Notes: generated from the letters alone by a model not told the origin. 64,000 bases of DNA from Akkermansiaceae bacterium (GCA_024233085.1 JACKQC010000010.1:127188-191187), one strand, 5' to 3'; counted from the stretch's first letter, positions 25,270-34,065 are shown. Numbers and translations are program-made.

Positions 25270-26312
25270 AAACGAACCTATTCCCAATCCTGCCCGGAAT
25301 CCTGTGCCTCACCCTCTTCGGGGCCGGGGTTTCGACCACCGCGGCGCAGTCGGCCAGCGACGGATTCACCAATTTCATCCGTCAGATCCAGTTCCCCTCC
25401 GGCGTCGAATACGACCTCCCGGTCGAAAACACCGGCACCGGCCAGTCACCGCTCTCCATCGAACCGGGTGGCGGACGCTTCGAGCTGTGGACCGTCAAGA
25501 ACGATCCCCTGACCAGCTACCTCCTCGACGACAAATACGTCGGCGCCTACGTGCCCCAGGCGCAAATCGCCGTGTGGTCGGAGGATCCCTACAGTGTCAT
25601 TCCCCGGACCCGCGCCGACCGCCCCTACTGGGTCCGCTGGGAGATCAACGGCCTCCTCAGTGGGGAATCCGATCCTCCCGCCGCCAAGCAGGTCCGCATC
25701 ACCCTCCATGCCCAATCCTACGGCGAGGAAGGCACCGCCGCGGGCATCGACCGCTCCGAAGCGCAGTTAATCGGGCAGGCCTACCTGACCGGAAACGGAA
25801 ACTATAACTCCTATTTCTACTACCACTATGTGCCGGGCGCCAACCAGGCGAAGATCCGCGGCGAGGAACGGCTCTCCGTTTACACCATCGAGGATTACCA
25901 GGCGCCCGAAGCGGTGATCGATTCGAAATACATCCAGATCTGGCCCATCGCCGACGCCACCATCACCGGCGTCACCCAGGGTGCCTCCTACAAGGGCTCC
26001 ATGCCCGAGGTCACCCTGACTCTCAACGATCTCTATCCCGATTCGCAGACCTACGCCCAGGTCTACAAGGGAAGTCCCCAGTCAAACGTGGACGGCGATA
26101 TCGTGCCCGGCTCGGCCCTTATCGTCTACGAATCCATCCCCCAGGACCGCATCCTGACCCTCCGCGACTGGGACGGCGTTTTTGACGAGGACGGCACCTG
26201 GACGATGGAAATCCTGACCTCGACCCCCTTCGGCGTCGATCGGCTGGCGAGCGTCACCTTCGATGTTGATCGGACGATCAAGGTCAACACGTCCGTAACC
26301 ACCGTGGAATAG
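25266..26312 (+). CDS. Secreted triad protein C3
   Basis: A 348-residue protein from a GTG at 25266, chosen because it overlaps the B3 stop and is followed by a good signal peptide (LFPILPGILCLTLFGAGVS). An upstream frame to 25014 overlaps B3 and is rejected. The mature protein is beta-rich and paralogous to C2 throughout, including IRQIQFPSGVEYDL, PRTRADRPYWVRWEINGL, LNDLYPDSQTYAQVYKG and the closing FDVDRTIKVNTSV. The pairing of B/C paralogs in two places shows that the triad was duplicated as a block. Confidence 0.7.
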   Translation: MKTNLFPILPGILCLTLFGAGVSTTAAQSASDGFTNFIRQIQFPSGVEYDLPVENTGTGQSPLSIEPGGGRFELWTVKNDPLTSYLLDDKYVGAYVPQAQIAVWSEDPYSVIPRTRADRPYWVRWEINGLLSGESDPPAAKQVRITLHAQSYGEEGTAAGIDRSEAQLIGQAYLTGNGNYNSYFYYHYVPGANQAKIRGEERLSVYTIEDYQAPEAVIDSKYIQIWPIADATITGVTQGASYKGSMPEVTLTLNDLYPDSQTYAQVYKGSPQSNVDGDIVPGSALIVYESIPQDRILTLRDWDGVFDEDGTWTMEILTSTPFGVDRLASVTFDVDRTIKVNTSVTTVE

Positions 26313-26332
26313 GAAATCGACCGCCGGCGGCG

Positions 26333-26366
26333 GGCGCAAAACCGCCCTCTTTGCGGGGCTTGCGCC
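26333..26366 (+). terminator. Stem-loop after triad A3-B3-C3
   Basis: GGCGCAA (26333-26339) pairs with TTGCGCC (26360-26366), and CCGC with GCGG inside. It stands 20 bases after the C3 stop and before the next gene. There is no clear T-run after it, so it is a weak terminator candidate. Confidence 0.35.
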
Positions 26367-26394
26367 AAGGTCCGCCAGCGGCTTCGATTGTCCG

Positions 26395-27606
26395 ATGCGC
26401 CCGTTTTACCCCCTTGCCGTCCTTTGCGTTGCGGCCGCCCCGCTTCCCGCCCTCGGTGAAGATCCCGCCCCCGTCGTCATCGACGCCTCGGCCTTCGAGA
26501 ATCTCCAGGCCGCGCTCGATGCCGTGCCCGATTCCGGCGGGCTCGTGAAATTGCCGCCCGGCACTTTCGACCTCGCCAGGCCACTCGTCGTTTCCACCCC
26601 CGAAACCCGGCTCGAGGGCGCCGGCGCCTCCACCCACCTGCACAACACCAACGAATCCGGCGAGCCCGCCCTCGTCATCCAGCCCCGGGACCGCGCGACC
26701 GATCCCAAGGCCCGCCTCTGGCGCGTGCAGCTCGGAAATTTCCGCCTCTCCGGCAACGAAAAGAGCGGCGACGGCGTCCATGCCGAGGGTATCAACGAAA
26801 TCTTCGTCCACGGCCTCTCCGTCGACCACCACGGCGGCCACGGCATCGCCCTGATCGATTGCTACGAGGATCCGCGCGTCGCCGACTCCATCCTCACCTA
26901 CAACAAGCAGGCCGGCCTCCATCTCCGGGGCTGTCACGACATCGTCGTCAACGGAAACCATTTCGAGGAAAACCAGGACGCCGTCCAGTGCCTCGACGGC
27001 TTCAACCTCTGCATGAACGGCAACAACCTCGACGACCACCTCGGCCACGGCGTCGTCATCGAGAACACCTACGGCTCCGTCGTCTCCGGCAACATGATCG
27101 AGGAATGCCAGGGCATCGCCATCGTCCTCGACCGCGACTGCTATGGCATCACGCTCAGCTCGAACGTCATCGCCCACGACATGGAGGGCGGCATCGACCT
27201 GCGCGACGCGCACGGCTGCGCCGTTTCCGCCAACACCTTCACCCTCGTCCACCATTTCTCCGTCCGCGCCGCCGCCGCCAGCGGCCGGCTCGCCATCACC
27301 GGAAACGCCTTCGGCAACAGCCACATCGGCGACGGCCAGGAAAAACGGAAGCTCACCGACGACAATCCCCTCCAGATCGACATGGGCACCGGCGTCGTGC
27401 TCGAAGGCGCCGGCCATGTCAACGTGTCCGGCAACACCTTCACCGGCATTCACGGCCCGGCCGTCCGCGCCACCGGCGAGGCGAAATCCCTCCTCGTCAC
27501 CGGCAATCTGGTCACCGATTTCAAGCGCGACGGCAACGACGCCACCCCGGCCTTCGACCTCCCCGAATCGGACGGCAACGTCGTCGCCAACAACCTCGTC
27601 GACTGA
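26395..27606 (+). CDS. Secreted right-handed parallel beta-helix protein
   Basis: A 403-residue protein with a signal peptide (FYPLAVLCVAAAPLPALG). Residues about 30-60 (NLQAALDAVPDSGGLVKLPP) are the typical opening of pectate-lyase-type beta-helix proteins. The remainder is a run of short coils rich in Asn, Gly, His and Val (for example GNHFEENQDAVQ, SGNMIEECQGIAIV, SANTFTLVHHFS), as expected for PbH1 repeats. Such proteins bind or cleave polysaccharides outside the cell. No specific catalytic triad could be picked, so the substrate is unknown. It stands alone, 82 bases after the triad and convergent with the next gene. Confidence 0.78.
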   Translation: MRPFYPLAVLCVAAAPLPALGEDPAPVVIDASAFENLQAALDAVPDSGGLVKLPPGTFDLARPLVVSTPETRLEGAGASTHLHNTNESGEPALVIQPRDRATDPKARLWRVQLGNFRLSGNEKSGDGVHAEGINEIFVHGLSVDHHGGHGIALIDCYEDPRVADSILTYNKQAGLHLRGCHDIVVNGNHFEENQDAVQCLDGFNLCMNGNNLDDHLGHGVVIENTYGSVVSGNMIEECQGIAIVLDRDCYGITLSSNVIAHDMEGGIDLRDAHGCAVSANTFTLVHHFSVRAAAASGRLAITGNAFGNSHIGDGQEKRKLTDDNPLQIDMGTGVVLEGAGHVNVSGNTFTGIHGPAVRATGEAKSLLVTGNLVTDFKRDGNDATPAFDLPESDGNVVANNLVD

Positions 27607-27624
27607 GGAGACCTCGAACGGTCG

Positions 27625-28890
27625 TCACTCGGCGCGGGGCGCGGTTTCGGCCATTCTTTCGCCGCCCCACCCCTGCCCCTTCCGTTCGCGGTATTCCCGC
27701 AGCCGGTCGGCCTGGAGCGCCCAGAAGCCGGGCACGTTTCGGATCGACGAAGCCACCGGCCGGCCGTTGAGAAACACCGCCGGCGTCGCCGAAACCCCGA
27801 GCGCCTTGCCGAGCGCCACATCCTCCACCACCCTTCGGGCCGCCTCCGGCGAGTCCATCGCGGCGGCGAAAGCCGTCCCGTCCATTCCCAGCGATTCCGC
27901 CAGGGCCACCAGATCGACATCGGCGAGTTCGTCCTGCACCGCGTGGAGCGCCTCCAGCATTTCCACGAAACGTCCCTGACCCCGTGCCGCCTCCAGCGCC
28001 AGCGCCGCGCGCCGCGCGTGCGGATGCCGGTCGTCCAGCGGGAAATGCTTGAAGACCACCCGCAAGTGGCCCGCGAAGGCCGGGCGTATCTTCTCGTTCA
28101 GCAACTCGTGAAAACGCCGGCACGAGGGACATTCCGCGTCGCCAAAAATCACCAGCGTGTTGCGATAGCCCGGCGCCGGCGCGATGGCCGGATCGTAATC
28201 CGACTCCGCCAGCGGAGGCCGGGATTCCTCGTCGCGCAGCGCGATCTCCCGCTTTTCCGCCCCGAGAAACGCCGCCTCGAGCCGGTCCGTGTCCGACTGG
28301 ATCGCCGCCAGCGCCTCCCGCAGCGAGCGATTTTCCGCCGCCACACTCGCGGCGCGCCAGCCCAGCCCCTGCGCCAGCCACAAGCAAGCCGCGACCGCCA
28401 CCACCCAGCCCCGCCGCCCCGCGAAACGTTCCGCGTCCGCGTCCAGCCCGCTCCGCCCGAGCCACACCGTCGCCAGCAGCGCGAAATTCGTCCCGTGCGT
28501 CGCCAGGCAGAACGGACACACCCCCTTCACCACCACGAACATGATCGTCAGGAAAGCCACCGACGCCGCGTTGCCCGCCGCGAGTCCCGCCAGCACCGCG
28601 CGGCTCGCCCCGCCGCCGGCCGCGAACCACAGCGCCAGGGCCGTGAAGTAAAACAACCCGGGCAACGCCACCGGCACGCGAAAGACCGGCACCGCCGCCT
28701 CCACCGGCGGAAACATCGACCACCGGCTCGCCAGCACCCGGTCGCAGCCCCCGCCCTCGCCGCACACGCTCCCGAGCAATCCGCCGTCGTCCACGGTTCC
28801 CGGCACGTGCATGGCGAGCAAGACCGCGCTCAGCAAGACTCCCACGACGGCCAGAATGATGCAAAAATTTCTCATTAGTTTAAAATTCAT
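27625..28890 (-). CDS. VKOR-DsbA fusion, disulfide-bond-forming membrane protein
   Basis: A 421-residue protein joining a VKOR domain to a DsbA-like thioredoxin domain. The VKOR half has about five membrane helices, the loop cysteines 43 and 49 (VCGEGGGCD) and the quinone-side CPFC at 125-128. After a coiled linker (about 185-225) comes the thioredoxin part with CPSC at 254-257 (FGDAECPSCRRF) and a cis-Pro loop VSATPAVFLNG. Known fusions of this type oxidise exported proteins and pass electrons to quinones. The many Cys-containing exported proteins nearby are possible clients. The ATG at 28875 is an alternative start. Confidence 0.88.
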   Translation of the reverse strand: MNFKLMRNFCIILAVVGVLLSAVLLAMHVPGTVDDGGLLGSVCGEGGGCDRVLASRWSMFPPVEAAVPVFRVPVALPGLFYFTALALWFAAGGGASRAVLAGLAAGNAASVAFLTIMFVVVKGVCPFCLATHGTNFALLATVWLGRSGLDADAERFAGRRGWVVAVAACLWLAQGLGWRAASVAAENRSLREALAAIQSDTDRLEAAFLGAEKREIALRDEESRPPLAESDYDPAIAPAPGYRNTLVIFGDAECPSCRRFHELLNEKIRPAFAGHLRVVFKHFPLDDRHPHARRAALALEAARGQGRFVEMLEALHAVQDELADVDLVALAESLGMDGTAFAAAMDSPEAARRVVEDVALGKALGVSATPAVFLNGRPVASSIRNVPGFWALQADRLREYRERKGQGWGGERMAETAPRAE

Positions 28891-29063
28891 GGAAATTATA
28901 GTTCATCGAATGCCCTCTGTCCATCCTCCTCCCGTGGCTTGGCCATCCTGGCCAAGATTTCGCGGGGGAGGCATTCTCAAAAGAAATCGCCACTCCGCGG
29001 CCCCCGACACCCGCGCCGTTTGCGTTCCCCCCGGCCCGGCTTGATTCTTCCTCCGCTCCCGTC

Positions 29064-30215
29064 ATGACGCCGCCACCGACTTCCCCGCCCACCGACACGC
29101 CTTTGCCCGGTCCGGTCCGGCATCTCTACGTCCACATCCCCTTTTGCCGGCATCTCTGTCCCTATTGCGGCTTTTACAAGCACCTGCCGGGCAAACTCGC
29201 CAACCGCGCCTTCGTCGACGCCCTGCTCGCCGAACTGGCCGAGCGGCTCCGAACCGTTTCGCTCGACCTCGACACCGTCTTTTTCGGCGGCGGCACTCCT
29301 TCCCTGCTCAGCCCCGCCCACCTGACGCGCCTTTTCGAGGGACTGCGCGAGCGGGTGGATCTCTCCGCCGCCCGCGAAATCTCGCTGGAGGCCAATCCCG
29401 CCACCTTCGACCGGAAAAAGGCGCGCCTCCTCCGCGACTTCGGCGTCACCCGCGTCACGCTCGGCGTCCAATCCTGGCGGCCCGCCGTCCTCGCGACCCT
29501 GGGCCGCGATCATACGCCCGAGCAGGCCGCCGCCGCGTTTCGAACCCTGCGCGACGCCGGCTTCGACAATCTCGGCGTCGATCTCATCTTTTCCGTCCCC
29601 GGCCAAAGCGCCGCCGACTGGCGGGCCGACCTGGAGACCACGGCGGGGCTCGAACCCGAGCACGTGTCGGCCTACAACCTCACCTACGAGGAGGACACCG
29701 CCTTTCTCTCCCGCCATCTCGCCGGCGAACTCGATGCCGACGAGGACCGGGACATCGGCCACTTTGAAATGGCGCTCGACTTCCTCGAGGCGCGCGGTTT
29801 TCGCCACTACGAAACCTCCAACTACGCGCGGCCCGGCCGCGAATCGCTCCACAACCAGGCCTACTGGTCCGGCGCCGACTACCTCGGGCTCGGACCCGGC
29901 GCCGTCTCCACCCTCGCCGGCGAGCGCTGGCGCACGGTCGCCGACACCGCCGAATACGTGCGCCGCGTCCACGCCGGCGAAGACGTCCGCACCGAAGTCG
30001 AGCGCCTCAGCCCGGCCGATCTCGCCCTCGAAGCCCTCGCGATGCGGCTGCGGACCGCCGAGGGCGCGCCCGACCCAACAGGGTTGGGTGCCGGACCCAA
30101 CAGGGTTGAGTCCCTCATCCAACAGGGTTGGATCGAAAAAACCCCGGAAAACCGCCTCATCCTGACCCGGGCGGGCAAACCGCTGGTGGACGCGATTCTG
30201 GCGGAATTGGTCTAG
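29064..30215 (+). CDS. hemW: HemW-type radical SAM protein (heme chaperone, HemN-like)
   Basis: A 383-residue radical SAM protein. The cluster motif is CRHLCPYC (Cys 28, 32, 35), followed by FFGGGTPSLL, GVQSW and LHNQAYW, the HNxxYW motif that marks HemW. Such proteins bind heme and are often misnamed coproporphyrinogen oxidase. The C-terminal winged-helix part is normal in overall length, but residues about 338-355 are encoded by three 22-bp-spaced copies of the CAACAGGGTT repeat, read in three different frames (TGL, NRV, QQGW), after which the usual LILTRAG ending resumes. The gene is divergent from the VKOR-DsbA gene. Confidence 0.9.
   Translation: MTPPPTSPPTDTPLPGPVRHLYVHIPFCRHLCPYCGFYKHLPGKLANRAFVDALLAELAERLRTVSLDLDTVFFGGGTPSLLSPAHLTRLFEGLRERVDLSAAREISLEANPATFDRKKARLLRDFGVTRVTLGVQSWRPAVLATLGRDHTPEQAAAAFRTLRDAGFDNLGVDLIFSVPGQSAADWRADLETTAGLEPEHVSAYNLTYEEDTAFLSRHLAGELDADEDRDIGHFEMALDFLEARGFRHYETSNYARPGRESLHNQAYWSGADYLGLGPGAVSTLAGERWRTVADTAEYVRRVHAGEDVRTEVERLSPADLALEALAMRLRTAEGAPDPTGLGAGPNRVESLIQQGWIEKTPENRLILTRAGKPLVDAILAELV
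30076..30129. repeat. Three direct CAACAGGGTT copies inside hemW
   Basis: CAACAGGGTT occurs at 30076-30085, 30098-30107 and 30120-30129, an exact 22-bp period, with spacers GGGTGCCGGACC and GAGTCCCTCATC. All three are within the hemW reading frame near its 3' end. Elsewhere in the window the same element is intergenic. Confidence 0.85.
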
Positions 30216-30317
30216 GGGGTGTGGACAAACTCCCGAACGGCTCGAAACAAATCGCGAAGAGGAAAAGGATTTTGGGAGACAAAAGCGTTCCTTTCTATTA
30301 AAATTTCCATAATTTTT

Positions 30318-31520
30318 ATGATTCGCGTCGCCGCCATCGGTTTTCTCTGCACCACGCTGGTCGTGTCCTATTGGTTCGCCGATCCGGAGCGATTCAGCCG
30401 GATTTCGGATGTCTTCGCCGGCCTGATTTCCCGCAACGAACGGATCGATCAGAACGCCTTCGAATCCGCCGCGCTGGGCCGGGTGAATGCGTTGCGCGCG
30501 CAACTGTCGCAAAGGCCGGTGGCCGTGTCGGACGAGATCCAGGTGGCGCTGCAGAATTTCGCCGCCACGCGGAACCGGCTCGGAGACACGTCCCTGAACG
30601 CGGTTTTCAAGGACTTGCAGAAACGCTTTCCCGGTTTGGAGCAACTTTCGGCGACGATGCTCTTCGACCCGAGCGTGGTCGGGTTGCTGGAGGGGCTGGA
30701 CCGTTGGAAGGACACGACGCATCCGGAATTCGAGCAACTGAACACGCTGGTGTTTCGGGACGGCCTGCGGCAGGGCTGCATCGCGGTGCTCAGCCGGCGG
30801 CTCCCGGCCTTCGACCTGGAGACGGCGAACCGCGAGGGAGGGCGTTTTCACAAGATTTGCCCGCACTGCGGCGCCGCGCACGCGATCGAGTTCGACCGCC
30901 GGCATTCCGACACGCTGATCCTGAGTTGTCCGAACTGCGGCGTGCCCTACGACGTGATCGCCTCGGACACCGGGGGGCATTTCCGGCGGGCGACGGATTT
31001 TCTGGAGAGCTTCCGGCTGCCCGAGACCGAGGCTTACGCCAAACTGCCCGAGCAGGCGCGGCTCCTGGCGATCTGGTCGGCGGTCATCCGGGCCTGCGAC
31101 TACGAATACGACGCGAAAAACCTCAAGCTCGGCGAGGCCTGGCGCACGCCGAGCCAGACCTGGACCGACAAACGCGGCGACTGCGAGGACACGTCGCTGC
31201 TGCTGGCCGACGCGCTGCTGAGCGCGGGCATCGAGGCGCGCGTCGCCGTCGGCTGGAACCAGCGCATCGGGTCGCACGCCTGGTGCGTGGCGCGGGTGGG
31301 CGGCGAGCAGTTTGTCCTGGAATCGACCCTGCGCGCCGACGCCCGATCGCCCGACCCGAAACTGCTGACTGTCGCGGCGGCGGCCGGGGAATACCTGCCC
31401 GAGCAGCTTTTCGACCGGGAGGCGCTGTATTTTCGGCCGAAGGCCAGGGCCGTGAACGACCGGCCGCCCCGGTGCGACGACTACTGGGACGCCGCCATCT
31501 GGAGCGAACTGCGTCCCTGA
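30318..31520 (+). CDS. Transglutaminase-like protein with zinc-ribbon insert
   Basis: A 400-residue protein from the ATG at 30318, which is preceded by an AT-rich stretch and gives an N-terminal membrane anchor (VAAIGFLCTTLVVSYWF). A helical region (about 45-165) is followed by a zinc-ribbon-like pair, CPHC at 181-184 and CPNC at 204-207. Next is a transglutaminase-like core with the nucleophile in DKRGDCEDTSLLLADAL (Cys289), His320 in SHAWCVA and an acidic partner in FVLES (Glu335). The papain-like fold could be a protease, amidase or crosslinker; the exact reaction is unknown. A zinc ribbon in this setting is uncommon. Confidence 0.75.
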   Translation: MIRVAAIGFLCTTLVVSYWFADPERFSRISDVFAGLISRNERIDQNAFESAALGRVNALRAQLSQRPVAVSDEIQVALQNFAATRNRLGDTSLNAVFKDLQKRFPGLEQLSATMLFDPSVVGLLEGLDRWKDTTHPEFEQLNTLVFRDGLRQGCIAVLSRRLPAFDLETANREGGRFHKICPHCGAAHAIEFDRRHSDTLILSCPNCGVPYDVIASDTGGHFRRATDFLESFRLPETEAYAKLPEQARLLAIWSAVIRACDYEYDAKNLKLGEAWRTPSQTWTDKRGDCEDTSLLLADALLSAGIEARVAVGWNQRIGSHAWCVARVGGEQFVLESTLRADARSPDPKLLTVAAAAGEYLPEQLFDREALYFRPKARAVNDRPPRCDDYWDAAIWSELRP

Positions 31521-31589
31521 CCCGCGGCGCGGGAAGACCCGCAAACGAGGGATTGAGCGGCGGGCCATTTCCGATAAAATGCGGGCACG

Positions 31590-32798
31590 ATGATGCCCGC
31601 CTTTTCCTATCGACTCTGCCTCGGCGCGGCCTTGGCCCTGGCCTTGGCCGCCGCGATCGCTCCCTCGGGCGCGCTCGCGTTGCCGGAAAATTTCGACCAA
31701 GCCATCGCGGCCCTCCAGGCCGTCGGTCCCGAGGGACAGGGCAACCCCGACGCCGCCACCGCGTGGAAAACGCTTTCCACCGCCGAGGGCGACGCCTTGC
31801 TGCCCTTGCTCGGCGCCATGGAGACGGCAAACCCGCTGGCGCGGAACTGGCTGCGCAGCGCCGCGGAAACGATCGCCGAGCGCGAGCTGGCGGCCGGAAA
31901 AGCCCTCCCCGCCGCGGACCTGGGCGCCTTTCTCCTCGACACACGCCAGAGCCCGCGGGCGCGCCGGCTCGCCTTCGATCTGGTGGCCCGGGTCGATCCC
32001 GACACCGCCTCCGCGCTGGTGCCGGGCATGCTCAACGACCCCAGCACCGAGCTGCGCCGCGACGCCGTCCAGCGGCTCATGGACAGCGCCGCCGAACTGG
32101 CCGGCTCGGAGGACCGGAAAAACGCCGCCATTATCCTGTATCGCCAGGCACTCAACGCCGCCCGGGACGTCGACCAGATCCGCGAGATCGCGAAGCAATT
32201 GACCGAAAAACTCGGCCAGGAAATCGATCTGCCGCGGCATTTCGGTTTCCTGATGGAGTGGCGGGTCATCGCGCCCTTCGACAACACCGGGCGCGCCGGC
32301 TTCGACACGGTATTCCCGCCCGAAAATGGCGTCGATCTCGATGCCGCTTACCCCGGCAAGGACGGCGAGGTGAAATGGCGGGAACTCGTCGGCACCGACG
32401 ACTACGGGATGATCGATTTCAACAAGCCCTTCGGCATGCTCAAGGAAGTCACCGGCTACGCCCACACGGAATTCAACGCCGCCCGGGCCACGCCCGCCGA
32501 ACTCCGGCTCGGTTGCAAGAACGCCTGGAAGATCTGGCTCAACGGCGAGCTGGTTTTCGGGCGCGACGAATACCACCGCGGCGCCCGCATCGACCAATAC
32601 AAGCTGCCCGTGCAACTCAAGGAGGGAAAGAACACCCTGCTCGTGAAGCTCTGCCAGAACGAGCAGACGCAGTCCTGGACCGTCGAGTGGGAGTTCCAGC
32701 TCCGCGTTTGCGACGCCACCGGCACCGCCATCCTCGCCGCCGACCGTCCCGAAACGAAGAAGGCGGAGACCTCCCGCCGCCGGGTCGGCAACCCTTGA
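31590..32798 (+). CDS. Secreted helical-repeat plus beta-domain protein, unknown function
   Basis: A 402-residue protein with a signal peptide (LCLGAALALALAAAIAPSG); the start could also be the ATG at 31593. Residues about 30-210 are Ala/Leu-rich helices that look like HEAT-type repeats. Residues about 215-385 are beta-rich, with KNAWKIWLNGELVFGRDEYH and LKEGKNTLLVKLCQNEQT, which resembles the jelly-roll lectin-like domains of planctomycete and verrucomicrobial secreted proteins. It lies 64 bases before the PQQ-propeller gene on the same strand, and the pair probably forms one unit. No enzyme motif recognised. Confidence 0.65.
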   Translation: MMPAFSYRLCLGAALALALAAAIAPSGALALPENFDQAIAALQAVGPEGQGNPDAATAWKTLSTAEGDALLPLLGAMETANPLARNWLRSAAETIAERELAAGKALPAADLGAFLLDTRQSPRARRLAFDLVARVDPDTASALVPGMLNDPSTELRRDAVQRLMDSAAELAGSEDRKNAAIILYRQALNAARDVDQIREIAKQLTEKLGQEIDLPRHFGFLMEWRVIAPFDNTGRAGFDTVFPPENGVDLDAAYPGKDGEVKWRELVGTDDYGMIDFNKPFGMLKEVTGYAHTEFNAARATPAELRLGCKNAWKIWLNGELVFGRDEYHRGARIDQYKLPVQLKEGKNTLLVKLCQNEQTQSWTVEWEFQLRVCDATGTAILAADRPETKKAETSRRRVGNP

Positions 32799-32862
32799 TC
32801 CCGCTTCCTCCTCCGGCAACGCACCCGCATTCTCACTCTCGAACGAAACTCTTTCCACCCTC

Positions 32863-34065
32863 ATGCGCTTACTTTCCCCCATCCTCCTGACCCTCGCCCT
32901 CGCCTCGCCCGCCGCGCGCGCCGACTGGCTTCAATTTCGCGGTCCCAACGGGAACGGTTACATCGAGGGCAACGCCGGCGTGCCGGTGCGGCTTTCCGAG
33001 GACACCGTCGCCTGGAAAGTCGAGCTGCCCGGGCGCGGCCTCGGCAGCCCCATCGTCGTCGGCGACCGCGTCGTCGTCACCGCCGCCAGCGGGCCGGACC
33101 AGGAGCAACTGCACGTGCTCTGTTTCCGCGCGTCCGACGGATCGCCGCTCTGGAGCCGCCGTTTCTGGGCCACCGGCCGCACCATGTGCCACAACAAGAC
33201 CTGTGTCGCCGCCCCCACCCCGGCCAGCGACGGCGAGCGCGTCTTCGCCCTCTGGTCGTCGAACGATCTCGTCTGCCTCGATCTCGAGGGCAACCTGCTG
33301 TGGACCCGCGGCCTCACCCTCGATTATCCGAACGCCTCCAACAGCCTCGGCATGGCCTCCTCCCCCATCGTCGCCGACGGCGTCCTCGTCGCGCAGATCG
33401 AGAACGACTCCGAGTCCTTCGCCGCCGGATTCGATCCGCTCACCGGCGCCAACAAATGGAAAATCGACCGCCCCAAGGCCGCCAACTGGACTTCGCCCGT
33501 CTCCCTGAAGACCGGCGGCCAGCTCGTGGTCGCGCTCCAGAGCAGCAAGGGCGTCCTCGGTGTCCTGCCCGCGACCGGTTCCGAGGTCTGGAACTACGGA
33601 AACGGCGCCGCCACCATTCCCTCCGGCGCCGCCGCCGGCGATTCGCTCTACATCCCGTCAAACGGCCTCACCGCCCTCAAGCCCGCGGCCGACGGCGGCG
33701 ACACCCAGCCGCTCTGGACCGAAAGCGCCCAGAATCCCGGCACCTCCAGCCCCCTCGTCATCGGGGACCGGGTTTACATCGTCAACAACGCCGGCGTCCT
33801 CAACTGCGCGAGCCGCGAAACCGGCGAGCGACTCTGGCGGGCCCGCCTCAAGGGCCCCTTCTCCGGTTCTCCGGTCGCCTGCGGAAACGGCCACCTCTAC
33901 CTCTTCAACGAGCAGGGTCTCGGCCAGTGTGTCGATCTCTCCGATCCGGAAGGCAAAGTCGTCTCCGAAATCGATCTGAAGGAAACCATCCTCGGCACCG
34001 CGTCCATCTCCGGCGACGCCCTCTACGTCCGGAGCGACGGCCATCTCTGGAAGATTGGGGGGTGA
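32863..34065 (+). CDS. Exported PQQ-type (BamB-like) beta-propeller protein
   Basis: A 400-residue protein with a signal peptide (LSPILLTLALASPAARA) followed by DWLQFRGPNGNG, the usual start of the outer-membrane PQQ-propeller family in this phylum. Blades repeat the pattern G-D-R-V-V-V then W-x-R (for example LWSRRFW, LLWTRGL, LWRARLKG), with about seven repeats. Members may act as scaffolds or enzymes; there is no clear dehydrogenase site and no heme motif, so a binding or scaffold role is likelier. Follows the helical-repeat protein in the same direction. Confidence 0.8.
   Translation: MRLLSPILLTLALASPAARADWLQFRGPNGNGYIEGNAGVPVRLSEDTVAWKVELPGRGLGSPIVVGDRVVVTAASGPDQEQLHVLCFRASDGSPLWSRRFWATGRTMCHNKTCVAAPTPASDGERVFALWSSNDLVCLDLEGNLLWTRGLTLDYPNASNSLGMASSPIVADGVLVAQIENDSESFAAGFDPLTGANKWKIDRPKAANWTSPVSLKTGGQLVVALQSSKGVLGVLPATGSEVWNYGNGAATIPSGAAAGDSLYIPSNGLTALKPAADGGDTQPLWTESAQNPGTSSPLVIGDRVYIVNNAGVLNCASRETGERLWRARLKGPFSGSPVACGNGHLYLFNEQGLGQCVDLSDPEGKVVSEIDLKETILGTASISGDALYVRSDGHLWKIGG

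Noticed and set aside
28977..32882. A 3.9-kb open frame on the minus strand
   Set aside because: It covers hemW, the transglutaminase-like gene and others in the opposite direction. No motif, signal or ribosome-binding site supports it.
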